Assembly: GCA_949316235.1 (NCBI GenBank)
Contig: OX438759.1
Location: 11,941,618 to 12,005,617 of the forward strand
Source: Oegoconia quadripuncta
Lineage: Eukaryota; Arthropoda; Insecta; Lepidoptera; Autostichidae
Length of the DNA stretch: 64,000 bases
Direction of reading: 5' to 3'
A model generated the notes under the pieces. That model saw nothing but the letters and a program-made list of their open reading frames with translations, made no database searches and was not told the origin of the DNA. The first letter of the stretch is position 1, and the number at the start of each line of letters is the position of its first letter. A program made the translations under genes and the position numbers. Shown piece after piece: positions 12,101 through 27,100 of this stretch.

Positions 12101-15100
12101 AAAAAATATTATTCCTATGAGACTGTTGTATGAGAGTAAGTAAATTGGATTTACTATCTTTTATGTATGTCCAAATCCATACAATCGTCCATCGGAAACA
12201 TTTCGGCTCGCATGGACGAAGGGCCTTATTGGTCTAAATGAATCGTCAAACGACAATGTGCCTGTATTGTAGATGTTGACCTTGCAGGCGTTTCCCAAGT
12301 ATCGGGAGTCAATGAGCGTACCCCCAGCGACTGTACATTAATTTGTAGGAGGATGAGATACTATTGTCTGTTAGCCTAAGGACAATAATGGATGTGTAGA
12401 CCTCTCGTTTAAACATGGCTTTTGTTTACAGATCTCATGCATCCATTTTCAAAGTTCATAAATTTTTGAAAGTGATTTTACCCATCAATCTAGATGAAGA
12501 GGAACTAAATAAAAAAAGGATTTCCCCAGAGCTGCGAGAACAATTACGGACTATATTAATATCTACCAGGTATGGTTAAATTATGTTAAGGGTTAGATAT
12601 GAAGTTGGGAAGAAAGTAGAATTCAAAATGTTTGTTTTATCGATAATTACTTCGAACTACGCACTTTCAGACAAGTAATATTAAGTCTTTACCTATGAAA
12701 TTGCCGTTTTGTATGAAAAAATTTAAACGAATTTTTTTCATGTATTTTTTATTTGTATTAATCGAAGTAATCACCCATGCAATCAATGCATCTTTGCCAA
12801 CGCAGTGGCAGTTTATTGATGCCCTTCTTAAAGAAATCAGCTGGACGGGAGGCAACAAATTCTTCAAAGGCATTTTGTAGTTCCTCTCGGGTATTGAATT
12901 TTTTTCCTGCCAAGAAGTTATCCAAATTCTGGAAAAAGTTGTAGTCTGTAGGCGCAAGGTCTGGTGAGTAGGGCGGATGACGGAGAGCTTGCAGCCCCAG
13001 TTCTTGCAACTTGGAGTATGAGGTCGCGCGTTGTCGTGCAGGAGCAGCGGAGAGGAGCGATTGACCAATGCTGGTTGGAGATGTGCCAGCTTCTCCATCA
13101 TTGTGTTCAGTTCTTCACAGTACACATCTGCAGTAATCCTCATCCCGTTTGGTAAGAAGCTGTGATGAATCACACCGGCGCTAGACCACCAAACAGTGAC
13201 GCTAACGTCGAAAGCTGCTGCTAATTCAGCCGTAGATTGTGTATCATCAGCTTCCACAATCGCCTTTAATTCGTCATTGTCGACCAAAGTCTTCGGACGA
13301 CCGCCAGGTTCATTTTTCAGGTCGAAATTCCCTGAACGGAAGCGAGCAAACCAATAACAGGTGGTGCGTTGGTTTGTAGTGTTAGCTCCGTAAACGTCGT
13401 TGATGTTGCGTGCTGCTTGTGCCGCGTTGCTGCCACGACGGTACTCATATTCCATAATTACTCGAATTTTTAACGTATCCGTGATGACGATAAAGATTGA
13501 AATGCGATGAAAATGTAACACTAATCAATAAACAAATTACTACTTTTGGAAAAAGAATTCCATGTTTTTAAAATAAAATTAATTTGAAATTAGAATTCTT
13601 AGCCAAACAAAAATTATTTTGATTTGAAATTGCCAGTACTGCAGAACGGCAATTTCATAGATAAAGACCTATTATACAGGTGTCCAGGCGAGGACAAATG
13701 ATGATGACCATACTGTAGATATAGTGGGAATAGAATTATGCTAAAAAAAAATTAGGACTTTTATCTCCGTCATTGGAATAAAATTACGAAGCGATGACGT
13801 TGCCTGAGAATAAGTCAATTTTAAATGCATATTACAATTTCTTTATGTTGAAAATATAAATTTTTTACAGGGCCATTTTTGATGAAGGAATTACGAAAAA
13901 TAATTACATCATGTACTTTCATCATTTGCTGTGGTGGGAAGAAATCGTTGCCAGGATTAACCTAAGGGTAAGGGTTCAAAGTTGTTTAATCTCGTTAAAA
14001 TCCAATGAAAACCGGTAACTAGCTTTATCTAGCTCTTGCCTTCCTTGTACTTCTGAACTATCTTGGAATGTATTCTATCTCACAGGTGCTACGTATTTCT
14101 TATGATTTCATAATAAGAAAATAATAAACATTATTACAAAAATGGCGATTCGTGCGCTGTTGTTTGGCGTTTATTTCGGTGTGAGTTTGGATTACATGAC
14201 CTAAACTAGTGTCCGAAGGAAAGTCTGATTCGATCGTGGGTCAGAAAGTTCGAAGCTACTGGTTCGACTCAAACAGAAACCTGCGGGACGCCCAAGGTCA
14301 ACAAGAACGGAAGACACAATTGAACGAGTTAGAGCTTCAGTTTAACGTAATCCTTCGCTATCGACTCGAAAGCGATCAGCCGAACTTGTGGTATCCAGAA
14401 CATCTTTGCGTCGCATTTCGTTGAAAGATCTGAAATTGCACCCATATAAAATTCAACTTGTGTAGGAATTACAGCCAAATGATCCATATTTACGACGAGC
14501 TTTTGTTACTTATATTACTTCAAATTACAAAGCCAACCTCCACTCTTGCTCTACATTGTTTCCAATGTGTGACACCCGGAAAATTGCTTAAAACGTTTAA
14601 GACTTATGTGACACATGCTCAAATACGCCTTTCAAGTATGGAACCCCTACTTTTGCAAGGACACTGACTTAGAAAAGCCACAAAAATACTGTTAAGTTTC
14701 CACAAAAAGTTATTATTGTAGTTTAGCCCCTGGATTATATCGCTAAGATTTTTATTTATGCATTCTTCGAGTTTGCTATTGTCATCTTCGTGGAATATTA
14801 CTGTACTATCGTCTGCAAATAGTGTCATAGGATAGGGGATTGCGTCTGGTAAATCCTTGATGTAGATAAGAAAAAGCAGTGGTCCCACCACACTTCCTTG
14901 TGGTACACCATAACGAACGGTTCATTGGAAGTGTACATAATTTAAGTTTTAGTATTAGGGCATAGGCGACCTGTTTGAGGCCAGTCAAATATGATTTTAT
15001 CAGATCTAGAATATTTCCCCTCACTCCATATTTCGATAATTTGTCCAACAGAATTTCGTGGTCAACGTAATCGAACGCTTTCGTCATATCCATGAAAAGT

Positions 15101-18100
15101 CCAAATGTTGGTAATTTTTTGTCAATTCTTGTCAGTACTGTCGTTATAAATTTATACAGGGCGTCCCACGGCTATGCCACATGGAGGGAAAGTACCTTGA
15201 ATTTTGTAGATGGAACATTTTACTGAAAGAAGACATTATTTTAATTTAAAAAACAATTTAAACTGCATTCATAGATTTTTAAATAAGTACATGGTTGAAC
15301 CGGGAATCGAACCATTTATTTATAAAAAAAAATTATCATGTAACTTTATCATACCGATCGAAAGGCTTCATCATAAGGATTATTTTTTGCTAAATAACAT
15401 ATTGTCAGAAATAAAAGGAAGACCATGAATTTTAACATTAGATGTTCAATTTTGTTCAGAAAAATGAAAAGCTGACATTGCCGTAAGGACATACAACTGA
15501 CATTATCATTACTAATACTAATTACCCACTCGAGAAGTATGCATCATTTCCCTATTATAATTTAAGTTCATGATAAAATGATAAAGAGATACGTAATTAG
15601 TAAGTAGGACTATCTCAATGAACATTTTCTTTCCTGGATCGGGACAAATGGACGAAAAAATGGCCGCCGAGATCCCCAGATCTAACCCCGTTAGATTTTT
15701 TTTATGGGGTTATGTAAAAAATTTACTTTACGAGAACCAGTGTCAAAGTGTCCACGAGCTACAAACTGAACTTCGACGTATTATTCTAAACTTAATAATA
15801 TTCTTCCACCACAACATGATCAAAAAATCGACAGGGAGCGAAATAATCAAAAGAGTGCGACTTTGTATTGAACAGGATGGGACTCATTTTGAGCATTTGA
15901 TAAATTTGATTAATTTTGTATTAAAAATGTTAAAATTCATGGTCTTCCTTTTATTTCTGACACTATGTTATTTAGCAAAAAATTATCCTTATGATGAAGC
16001 CTTTCGATCGGTATGATAAAGTTACATGGTAATTTTTTTTTTATAAATAAAGGGTTCGATTCCCGGTTCAACCATGTACTTATTTAAAAATCTATGAATG
16101 CAGTTTAAATTGTTTTTTAAATTAAAATAATGTCTTCTTTCAGTAAAATGTTCCATCTACAAAATTCAAGGTACTTTCCCTCCATGTGGCATAGCCGTGG
16201 GACGCCCTGTATATTGCCATATTAACAGTCTTATTTTTGCGAAATCCCATTTGTTCATCAGCCAATATTTTTAAACAAAGTAAGAATAAATACAGTCATA
16301 TACTACTTTTTCAAATACTTTTGAGAGTACAGAGACTAAAGCAACTGGTCTATAGTTTTCTAATTTATTTTTGCAACTTTTTGTATGTAGCGGCTTAACA
16401 ATAGTTACTTTCAACTGCGCGGGAAAAATTCCTTTTGTTATACATTTGTTAATGATATGACTTAAAATGGGAGCTACTTCGTTTGCAACAGATTTAACTA
16501 CTTTTGTTGTTAATTCGTCGTGGCCAGTGCTATTCGTATTTTTTAGATTTTTTTATAATGTGGTAAATGTCATTTGTTATTGATGGCTTCAGAAATACTG
16601 AGTTAAGAGTTTTTGCTTTACATGTCTTTTTGTTTTTGTGATTGCACTTGGTCAATATAATAATTATTAAAAATGTCAGCTATTATTTTGGGATCTGTGA
16701 TGTTTCTGCCATTTAAATTAATTTCCGATGTATCTTCTTTGGGGCAGTGAATTTTATTACCATTTATTATCTTCCATGCTGCTTGTGACTTATTTTTGGC
16801 GATGTTTATATTGTGATTATTTTGGGCTCTCTGTGTCAATTTCAATATTCTATTTAATCTTTTAGTGTACACATCTAAAAAACAAGTAGGTACGAGAGAG
16901 ATGTGAGATCGTATTTTGTTTACATAGTAAGTTCCATGTTGTCTTTAACTAAGTCCTCTTATACTTCCAAAGTGTTTATCGATTATTTTTTGTCGTCAGA
17001 AATACAACATGTCGGGTGTGACCGTAGAGTACAGGGCAGACGAAACTTATTGGCTATTGGTCCCTGGTCTCGCAGAGAAACGGCCCTCTTTACTGCGCGG
17101 TAAGTAGAAAGAATAACACAAGTTTTAGACCTTTCTAAGATTTCAATTGAATCGAAATAAAACTTAACTTTAACATCGAAGACACTCAAACTTATTTAAA
17201 CCCACCAAGCAATGTCATCGTGAAATTATAAATTATTTATTTGCCAGAATACAGTTTATAAGGTCTTCTAAGAATTTTTGAATCATAGTATTCAATCTGC
17301 ATGCAGTGATTAGTGAACAAACGTCTTTTATATCAAGTGAGTGTCAGTCGGTCTACGCGTAGTAGGGTTCCGTGGTTAGAATATACATTTTAAAATACAA
17401 AGTTATTATTTGCAAATTGATTTTTGCCATTTTATGTAGTTTCTGTGAATTTTTTTGCAGACCCAACTACATGTCACGAGTTGATCGACAGTTGTTTGTA
17501 AACTAGTATAGAATGATAATTTTCCTTTCAATGTTATACGCAATACAATACAATACAAATACTCTTTATTGCGCAAAATAATTTACAATAATTTTGATGA
17601 TAACAATAGAACACAATTAGGCGGTCTTATCACTAAAAGCGATCTCTTCCAGACAACCCACAGCTACGGGACATTTGTAGGTAGAAAAACAGGTAGGGTG
17701 CATGCATGAATATAATAATAATATCATATTAATTGATTTAATTATATAAATATATATATATACAGGGCGTCCCAAAGTTATGGGACATGAAGGGGAAGTA
17801 CCTTAAATATTGTAGATAGTGAATTTTGCTCAAAGAAGACTTTATGTTATTTTTAAAAGTTAGTAATTCTGCATTCATAGATTTTCTAAAAATTACTTGC
17901 TTCGGCTGGGAATCGAACCGACTTAAATGTGAAAAAAAAAACACCCTACTTTTATGATGCCAATCGAAAGAATAGCTAAAAAATAATAACTCTGCCTAAG
18001 TAACATAGTATTTTAAAAGAAAGGAACAACATAAAATGATTGAGTCAAATTTCAAGAAAGTTATTTATTGCCGACGACGTTCGAAAAGTAGCGATATTAT

Positions 18101-21100
18101 CATTCCAAAGATAGCATTGATTATTCGTAAATAAGTACCCACTTCATAAAATAGGTACTAACATAGTTTTCCTTATTATAAGTGCACGTGTAGATGAAAT
18201 GATAAAACTTGTATTTCAATACGTCCTCTGTAAGCTAGACAGAAGGCAAATTAAAAACAAAAATAAATAATTTATAATTTGAAAATGGAACAGTTTATGA
18301 CAGCGTTTGTTTGAATGCATACTTTTTAAGATATTTTAAAAAGAAGTGATATTTTTAAATGTTGTTCTTAAATTTGAAAATGGAACAGTATGTGCGAGCG
18401 TTTGTTTTTCGGATATTGATCTGTTTAGTCTCAATTCACTTACACAAGTGTTATTGTGTTAATTTATTGCGAACATGGCATATCAAGTAAGTTTTGATCT
18501 AATGGAAGCATATTTTTTGAACGATAAAGATATCTCTAGAAGTTTGCGGTGGTATGGCGTAAAATATCCTGATAGACAAATACCGTCTCGTAAAGTTTTG
18601 AAAAGGCTTGTGAACAATTTGAAAACTCTGGGACGTTTCGATAAACGCCCAAGAGAACCACAGCAAGAAAACCATACGATCAACGACGAAGAACTTGGTA
18701 TTTTAATTTACTTTTCGGCTTTTCCGAAAGCATCGGTGAGAGAAGGAGAACATGAAATTGGAGTTTCAAAAAGTAAAATACACCGTGTATTAAAAAAACA
18801 CGGTTTTAAGAGTTATGTTGAAGGACGATTGGTTCAAAAATTACTTCCGGGCGATACAGAAAGGAGAAAAAATTTCTGTCTTGATATCCAGGCACGATTG
18901 CTCGAAGATCCAAATTTTTTGGATAATATTATTTGGACAGACGAATCTAACTTTAGCAATAACGGTATGTATAACCGCAACAATAATCGTATTTGGTCTA
19001 AAGAAAATCCCCTACGAGTGACTGAAACTAATAACCAAGTGCGTTTTTCACTCAACTGTTGGTGCGGACTTTTAAAAAACCGGGTTTTCTTAATCCATTT
19101 TTACCAAGGAACCTTGAACACAGAAAAGTATTTAGGAATACTTCAAATTTTAAGGGATAAGATAAGAAACCATTCCGCGGCGGAGCAAGAAAACTTAATT
19201 TTCCAACAAGATGGAGCTCCGGCTCATAATAGTCGGAGAGCAGCAGATTTTCTAAATGAATGTTTTCCTACATGGATTGGTACAAATGGACCGATTAGAT
19301 GGCCGGCCAGATCCCCGGACCTCACACCATTAGATTTCTTCTTTTGGGGATACGTGAAAGATATGCTATACAAAAAGCGATACGAGAACGTAGGCGAGTT
19401 GCAAACAGAATTGTGCCATATCACATCGAGTGTTCACCATAAAATGATTAGAAAATCAACAGGCAGCGGGCTCATTAAAAGATTGGCGATTTGCGTAAGA
19501 CAAGAGGGATCACATTTTGAGCATTTAATTAATTAATTTACAAAAAAATACCTACTTAATTGACTACGGCAGTTTCATGTATGTTTTTTATTTGATTAAA
19601 ATGATTAATTTCACGTTGTTCCTTTCTTTTAAAATACTATGTTACTTAGGCAGAGTTATTATTTTTTAGCTATTCTTTCGATTGGCATCATAAAAGTAGG
19701 GTGTTTTTTTTTTCACATTTGAGTCGGTTCGATTCCCAGCCGAAGCAAATAATTTTTAGAAAATCTATGAATGCAGAATTACTAACTTTTAAAAATAACA
19801 TAAGTCTTCTTTGAGCAAAATTCACTATCTACGATATTTAAGGTACTTCCCCTTCATGTCCCATAACTTTGGGACGCCCTGTATATACATAAATAAATAA
19901 ATATGTAGAAATACTTAATATATAGTATAAAACACAATCACTAGAAGCACTTATAGATAGTCAACTAATGTTCACGTACGTATATTGTGAATGAAAAACG
20001 ATGACCTCTTTTGCTTAGTGGTCTGCCTGGCCCAGGTCGCGGGTTCGAATCCTGCTCGGGGCATATGTTTGTATCACAAATTCGTAGATGTATGTGTACT
20101 CGAGGTATGGATGTTTACATATATACCAGATGAGGTTTTTTTTACCGTAAGGCAAAATTAGAATAGGGCATGTTAGGTAAGTGAAATAGAAGGTATTGGA
20201 ATGTGTAGTTAGTTTTTTTTTCAAACCAATATTCAGTAAAGCGTTGTCATTTGACGGTCGCGTTTGTAACCTATTTCTCATAATTACATAATTAAATTAA
20301 ATTAAATTTGAAGAACATTTTTTTTTTATTTTAAGAATAATTTATTTTTAAACGAATCCCACCAGTCGCATGTCAGACGTCGGCCGGGTGGAGCGTCGAT
20401 TATGGTTTTGGAAAAAAAGCGCTAACCTACTGTGCATAAAGAAAACATTGAGAACAGTATCTCAAATAAGAATCTCTTATGTTTCATGTTCGAGTGACTA
20501 TTTCTTTTGAATCAGGGCTTGTAACCGGTTTAGAAAATACCGATAAATAAAGGTTTGTACCGGATTTTAGAAAAGCTTTAGTTCGGAGCGCGTCTGAAAT
20601 GAGAGCGCTAGCTAAAACCTTAATAAACCAGTTTAATCCACAAAGACAGTAAACCGGTAAACAAGCCTTGATCTGAATACCAATTGTAATTATACACAAC
20701 AACAGTCCTAAACATGAGACGTCTGCAGGATGCAGATGGATGGTCGGTCCACTTTGGGACAATTCCAAGACCAATAGGTCACTGTGAGTCCGTTTCAATT
20801 TGTCCTCCAAATCTTCCATTCCAATCTTCTTGCAGAAATTTATAATGTTCCCCTATTTCAAATATTGCCGTATTTCTTCCTCAATTCTGTCAAAAATTTG
20901 CCATCTTAGTCTGGCGGAGACCACACACTCGGCTAGCAAATGTTGGCTGGTTTCTTCTTTCGCGCACTTGGTGCAAGATGGCTCTGAAATTAATTTTAGT
21001 AATGATAGGTATCTATTTAATCTACATTAACCTATGATGATACCCATGTGACTGCTTAAGTTATCCCGCCCTAGGTTTAGGACATACCTACAGTTAGTCT

Positions 21101-24100
21101 CACTGGTTCTATTCAGGAACATTTTAGACGGTCTACATCCCTCTGTATTATTCCACGCCTCTTGTGCGTCATAACAGCGTTAACACTAAAGTCACACACA
21201 CAAATCTAATTGAAAAATTGCGGCTCCGAAGCGTGGTGAGCTCCAGAACACTAGAAATATTTCTTCATTGAATGCAAATACTTCTAAAACAGTATCTTCG
21301 TGATCGATGCTGGAGTAACACTGTTTTATTATTTACAGGTGACAAAGTTTTCATACGACCCCAGGATCATATGGTAGTTTTATTTGAAAGTATAATTGAA
21401 AATATTAAGGATAATTACATACAGCTATCTAAAATTGATGAAAGGTAAGTTTAGTTATTTATCATTAAATAAAAACGTGTTGTAGCTTTTCCCATTTAAG
21501 TTAGTGATGCCATAAATGTAAGGAGGCCGACCGGGACATTTGTAACAGAAATAGAGGCTTCCATCGATAATTAAAATTAATCACCAAAAGTAGCACATTC
21601 TTTTGACAAATGTAGGTTTTATGATTTACATTCCGCCCGCGGCTTCGCCTATGTTAGGATAACTTTAACATAATTATTAACATATCCATGTTTAATTTGT
21701 TTATTCCCGCGGGAACTACTCACTTTATGGGGATAAAAAATATCCTTTATCCACGGTATATTCTACCTATATACAAAATTTTCTCTAAATCCATTCACCC
21801 TTTTCGCCATGATTGATCAACAAACAAACATCCAAACATTCGCATTTATAATATTAGTTAGATTTAAGTTAATTAATTAAGTATAAATATAAGCGGTTGC
21901 TGATAAGGTGTCTCTAATTTGTTACCTCTTAGAGAAGCGTACCGAATCCGTCTCTCGAACGTCTGGCCTGTAACCTATCTACCAACTATAATTCACAAAC
22001 CGGGACAATAAGACTTATTGATCGGGACACAACACTTCAAACTGGGAATGTCCCAGTGGACTGCGACGTTTATCAGCCCTAATCTAAGTTGACATAAGCA
22101 GCACAAGGAGCTTGTTTTTATGGGAATGAAATCTGTCTAATTGCGACGCCGCGCTGAGCAGACGAGCGATCGCCGATTGTTAGTAGCCCCTATATCATTA
22201 GTATTGTGTAAAAAAAGTCATTTGCGTCGCGTGGCGGATCTGCGATAGCAGAAGTTCCTACATATTTTGCATAGGATTTAGCACTTAACAACGCTGAACC
22301 TCAGGTGATAGATAGATAATTTGTTTGTCTTTAAGCACGCACAACGATAACAATTATAATACAGTACAGAATAGTATAGTAGTATTACAGAAAACATAAA
22401 AGGAATAAAAATTCTAAAATGTCACTTATTATGTCTTGTGCCTATAGACAAAATGGTTCCAACTCAGCATGGTGCTCCGCCCGTGGACGAATGGAGCGCT
22501 GGTACTCTGTTGGGACCAACAGAATACCAGCCCTCCATCCGTCCCTCCACAGGTGGCAATTTGTCTGAAACAAATTCACCAAGACGCACTGGGTCCGCGT
22601 GGTTGATTATGACCCATACCCTCTCCCAGTGAGAGGAAGCTGTGCCCAACAGTGGAGACCTGTAAAGCTTAATGATTATTGTTAATGCTAGTATTTTTGT
22701 TATCGTTTATTGCACTCTATATAATGCTCATTATATAGATCCTTCATTTCATGAACATTCTTTATTTGCAGTTTCATATCATACTATAGACCAACCGCTC
22801 TCTTCGACATCCGTTTCCTGATGTCGCGTGTGCCATTGGAACGCATGCACTTCGCTACTTCTCGTGTCTTCGCCACGCAACAGGAGTGCCGGCTCTTCCC
22901 CGAACCCAATAAGAAGATGGTTGCAGTGGTACCTATACAAAGGTAAGTTGGCATTCACATAAATTGCCCATAAGTCTCTCATATTGGTTTATAACACTTT
23001 CCACGGGATGGTTTTGACCTACTTGCCACACGGATTTTTGGGAGCTAACCAATGACTGTTATGCTCAAAATAAAATTCAAGGACTAAAAAGAAATGGCTA
23101 CATAGAATAGGCATACATAGAAGTATGCATACTGGGTTTATTATTCTGGAAATGAACATGGCTAAATAAAAGTATGGGCTACTGCCCTAGCAATGTATAA
23201 ACATTGTACTTTGTAATATGTAATGCTGAATAGCTATTTATTGAGAGTGTGATACTGAAGGTTGACAAACTGTAGTAGTTCGACAGAAGACCTACTAACG
23301 AATTATTTCGTCATCACGCCAGAGCGACACGCCCCGTTATGTTCAACCTACCATCGAAGACTAACCTTCTGGACTTAACCAACAAGCGCCGGGTACTTCG
23401 ACCCATCTTGCTCGCTCGCTACAAAGTTTTTCACTGTAGTAGCGCATAAACATTATAGGCGAGAGGCATCTGTCAACACATCAGGATAATAGAACAGATG
23501 CCCAAAAACCTTAGTGTCAGCTGTTTGCCTGGGTCAAGTACCTTGGTAGAACCAATCGGAATACAGTACCTCGCCCCCCTCCTACCTCAGCCAATTATGT
23601 CGATATAGTAAATCAAACATTAAGCATCTACGGGCTTGTGATGGTGTTTGCAAACCGTAAACATCTGGCTGGACTGCCTCGGATAAAGCTCTTGTTTCTC
23701 TTCCAGGTTTTACAATTCATACATAAAGACGAACGAGGAACAGAAGTCCGCTGTTGAGCACATAGTGTCTAAGACATCTGGGAAAGCTCCATATATCGTT
23801 TTTGGACCACCAGGAACCGGTAAAACTATGACCATAGTTGAGGCCATTGTACAGGTAAAATTTTCTTTTCTACTGCGAGCATTTCTAAATCATTTTATCT
23901 AGGCAAACATTTAACACTAGTGTAGAAGAATCCAGGCTACAGCGCGCGCCATGTTGGCCATCTCGTTCGTGAAAGATGGACAAAACAAATGTCTACTCGA
24001 TATGTGAAGTCTTTTAACCTTTGAAAACCCGCTGGCACCCTCTGTTGCCAGTTTACCAGTAGCGTCCTTTTCTTGATATATTATTCAATTAAACAATCAA

Positions 24101-27100
24101 ATACTGTTTATCGCATAATTAATAAAGATTACAGCGTATATTATTTTAAAGAAACAAAAATTTTAATAGCAGTATTGGACTGCAAACTGCCTCAAGACAA
24201 AAAAAAATGTATTATTTGTGTGTAGTATTGGAACAAATCTTCCCGCTTATCCCGATGTGTTTTTGTCACTTTATGTTAATAAACTAAACATTGCAATTTG
24301 AAATTATTCGTGTGGCATTTTTATTCTTATTTTGCCATGACTGTGAACAACTTATTATGAACCGACAAAGTAATCCCAAAAAATTCGCTGTTCTGCACAT
24401 TTTGTCAAATACAGTACACGCTTCAGTTTATTAGTACCGGGAACTGAGCCCTTATTGTCTGACTTCACTGGGCAAAGAAACGCCATTCGTCGAATTTGAT
24501 ATTTGAAAATTGAATTGTGTTGGAGTCCATTCCCATTTAGTTAAACATGGGGGCTAGACTTTTCCATTTTGAATGAATTAGGAATTTTATTTGCCGAAAC
24601 ATTACATACATGAGATATTAGTTCCTTACTTTTATTTTAATAATGTATTGGTAATAGTTGGCATGATTTAATTATTTATAATATTTATTTTTAATCACAA
24701 TTAGCAACACAGAGCATTAGCGAGTTTGGGGCTTGAAGCCCACCTAAGGTAAATGTTAGTGTGACTAATATAAACATTACAAGTTTTGTTACTAGTTTGG
24801 GACTAGATTGTGTTAACTCTGCGAAATAAATTTAAAAATGATTTTAGTAATGTTTCTCAATCAATTATAGTATAATCGCGTGACGTCGTTCAGTTGATAC
24901 ATACAAGTGCAATCTACAATTTTTCTGTAAATTTGAAATTTTACGAAATTGAATTTTCTTTAATGTTGTTTAGGTACTGGCGCATATAAAAAGTCACCCA
25001 TACATGCAGTGGGTGTAAATAATATGATTAGTGATTTCTCTACATCATAATTAATTACAGATTGTATTGAAAAACCCTAAGAACCGAGTGTTGGTGTGCA
25101 CGGATTCGAACATGGCCGCTGATCACATCGCCGTAATGCTTTTGCAATATAACAAAATACTAAACATGGATCATTTCATTTTGCGAGCCAGTTCACAGTC
25201 CAGGGAATGGTAAGATGGCTTTTCTAATCGCCCGCTTTACATGAGCCCGTTAACATGCTAACATTGTCCCTGTCTAATACATTCATTTGTCTAGTTATGG
25301 AATTATTACATCGCTTCACCCTTACCATAACAATGCCTTTGTGTGCGACTTACAATAAATGTTATTACTCTTAGTAATGATTTGATTGATGATGACGAAG
25401 CATGACGTCGTATGTCGAACGCGACGTAGGAGTGAGATAGTTGTATATTTCGTCCAAGCGAATGAGGAGGACAAATATTATCTCACGCGACATGAACGTT
25501 TACCGCGCCTGTCATGCTACTACTACATGTGTTAATTTTTTTTTTAAATTGATATCTTATGACGAAATAAACCGTGAGAGATCACCGTCCTGCGCTCGTG
25601 CCATAGAACAGTAAAAATGTTGCTTTTCACGACATTTTCTTCCCTAATTTTATAGAAAATTATGTAACACTTCTGATAACAACAATATGGAATTAGCATT
25701 GCCTTGCGAATGCCTTTCGAAAGTCATATTATAATATAACAAACTTAACTAGGGGAAAGGTTCTTAGCCATGTCTGATGACAATCTATTCAGCCGTTACG
25801 AAAATATTTCTCTTTTATCATAGTTGCTTTGTATACCTTGATGATATGATGGTTAGTCCCTCGAGGGTTGTCTACTTCTGTCTGTCTGCTTCTTCTTCCT
25901 CCCAGTTCTACACTGACGAAAGAACACTCATTTTGGCCCCATCACTCTTTCGTTCACAAATCATGATCTCAAAGGAAATTCAATCATTTACAGTTGTCAC
26001 GTATACACTCTCTCCAATTTAAGAGCCATGCTCTTGTAGGTGGAGTTCTTTCCACATTTCTCTACATTCCACCTTTTCTTTAACTTCCTGACACGACACG
26101 GCATTTATTTTTTTCTTTACTTGTATCATGTATGTTCTTCCTCTCCCCTCCACTTTTCCTTCAATGATGTTCTTGATAAAGATTGACCGAACATCTATAC
26201 ACGTAACATGCTCTAATAAATCCTTTGAGTATATAATATTTTTATCGAAAACAATTGGAGACTAAAATGCCATCTCGTTGGCGTAAGATTAGATCAGGGA
26301 TTATGATCTTTGTATGTTTTTCTTTAGTCTAAGTTCAAGGCAATAGAGTTCAATAGAGAGTACTACAGTGATCTTAGCTTACAAGAATTCTCCCGACTAT
26401 TAGTTGAAGGAGAGAGGGGCACGGCAGACTAGGCTGCTTACAATTTGAAAAGAGCAGCTCTTGAAATTTTTACTCTTTCCTCTCTGGGCAGCCTTGTGAA
26501 GAAGCAGTAATTTTAAGTCAAAAGTAACGTGTAATCTTTATCACTTGAAATTTGAATTGTATAACCCCCCATTCACATATAGGGGACTCATATTCGGCAG
26601 CTAACTTTATCTTTGTTAGACTTGTTGCCCACGGCACCAAACCAAGACTGTTGTAAACCTGTTTCGTTGTGTTGCAGGACAATATTGCCACCTGAATTAA
26701 TGTCCGTTTCGAACGGCACCAGCTACGAGAGCTTCTGGTCAGTGACCAATGACCACGCGTCAATGTACCATATACTGGTCACAACACTGTTGCATGCCGC
26801 CAAGTATAACTCGTGAGTATTTGAATCATATCAACAGCCTTAAGCCTTTTGAGTCAGTCTCATCTCATTAGGAGCCATAATTCAATATGCGGATTGGTAG
26901 ATTTGCCAGACTAGTGGTCAATGTAATCTTATTTTTTTTTATGATTGACTGAATTCGCCTTTGATTTGTATAATGATAATATGATTAGCAGCCACAGGAT
27001 GTCCACTGCTGGACATAGGCCTCCCCATAGATTTCGAGAGCGACCGCTTCGCAGCGGCCTGCATCCATCCAATGCATGTCTGATTTTAATTAACAAAACT

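Larger units (their letters stand above)
14645..16872 (-). pseudogene. Jockey-like LINE reverse transcriptase, split by a DNA transposon
   Basis: On the minus strand, from right to left: the linker (NNYYIDQV), NYRPVALVSVLSKVFEKV, DMTKAFDYVDHEILLDKLS, then VVGPLLFLIYIKDLP and LFADDSTVIF with an intact FADD. Frame changes separate the blocks. The 15157-16209 element interrupts it. It lies antisense in gene 1 intron 8. Confidence 0.85.

Noticed and set aside
20484..20819. 111-codon minus frame (MEDLEDKLKRTHSDL...)
   Set aside because: No domain; it overlaps a LINE C-terminal remnant in a different frame and has no splice context.
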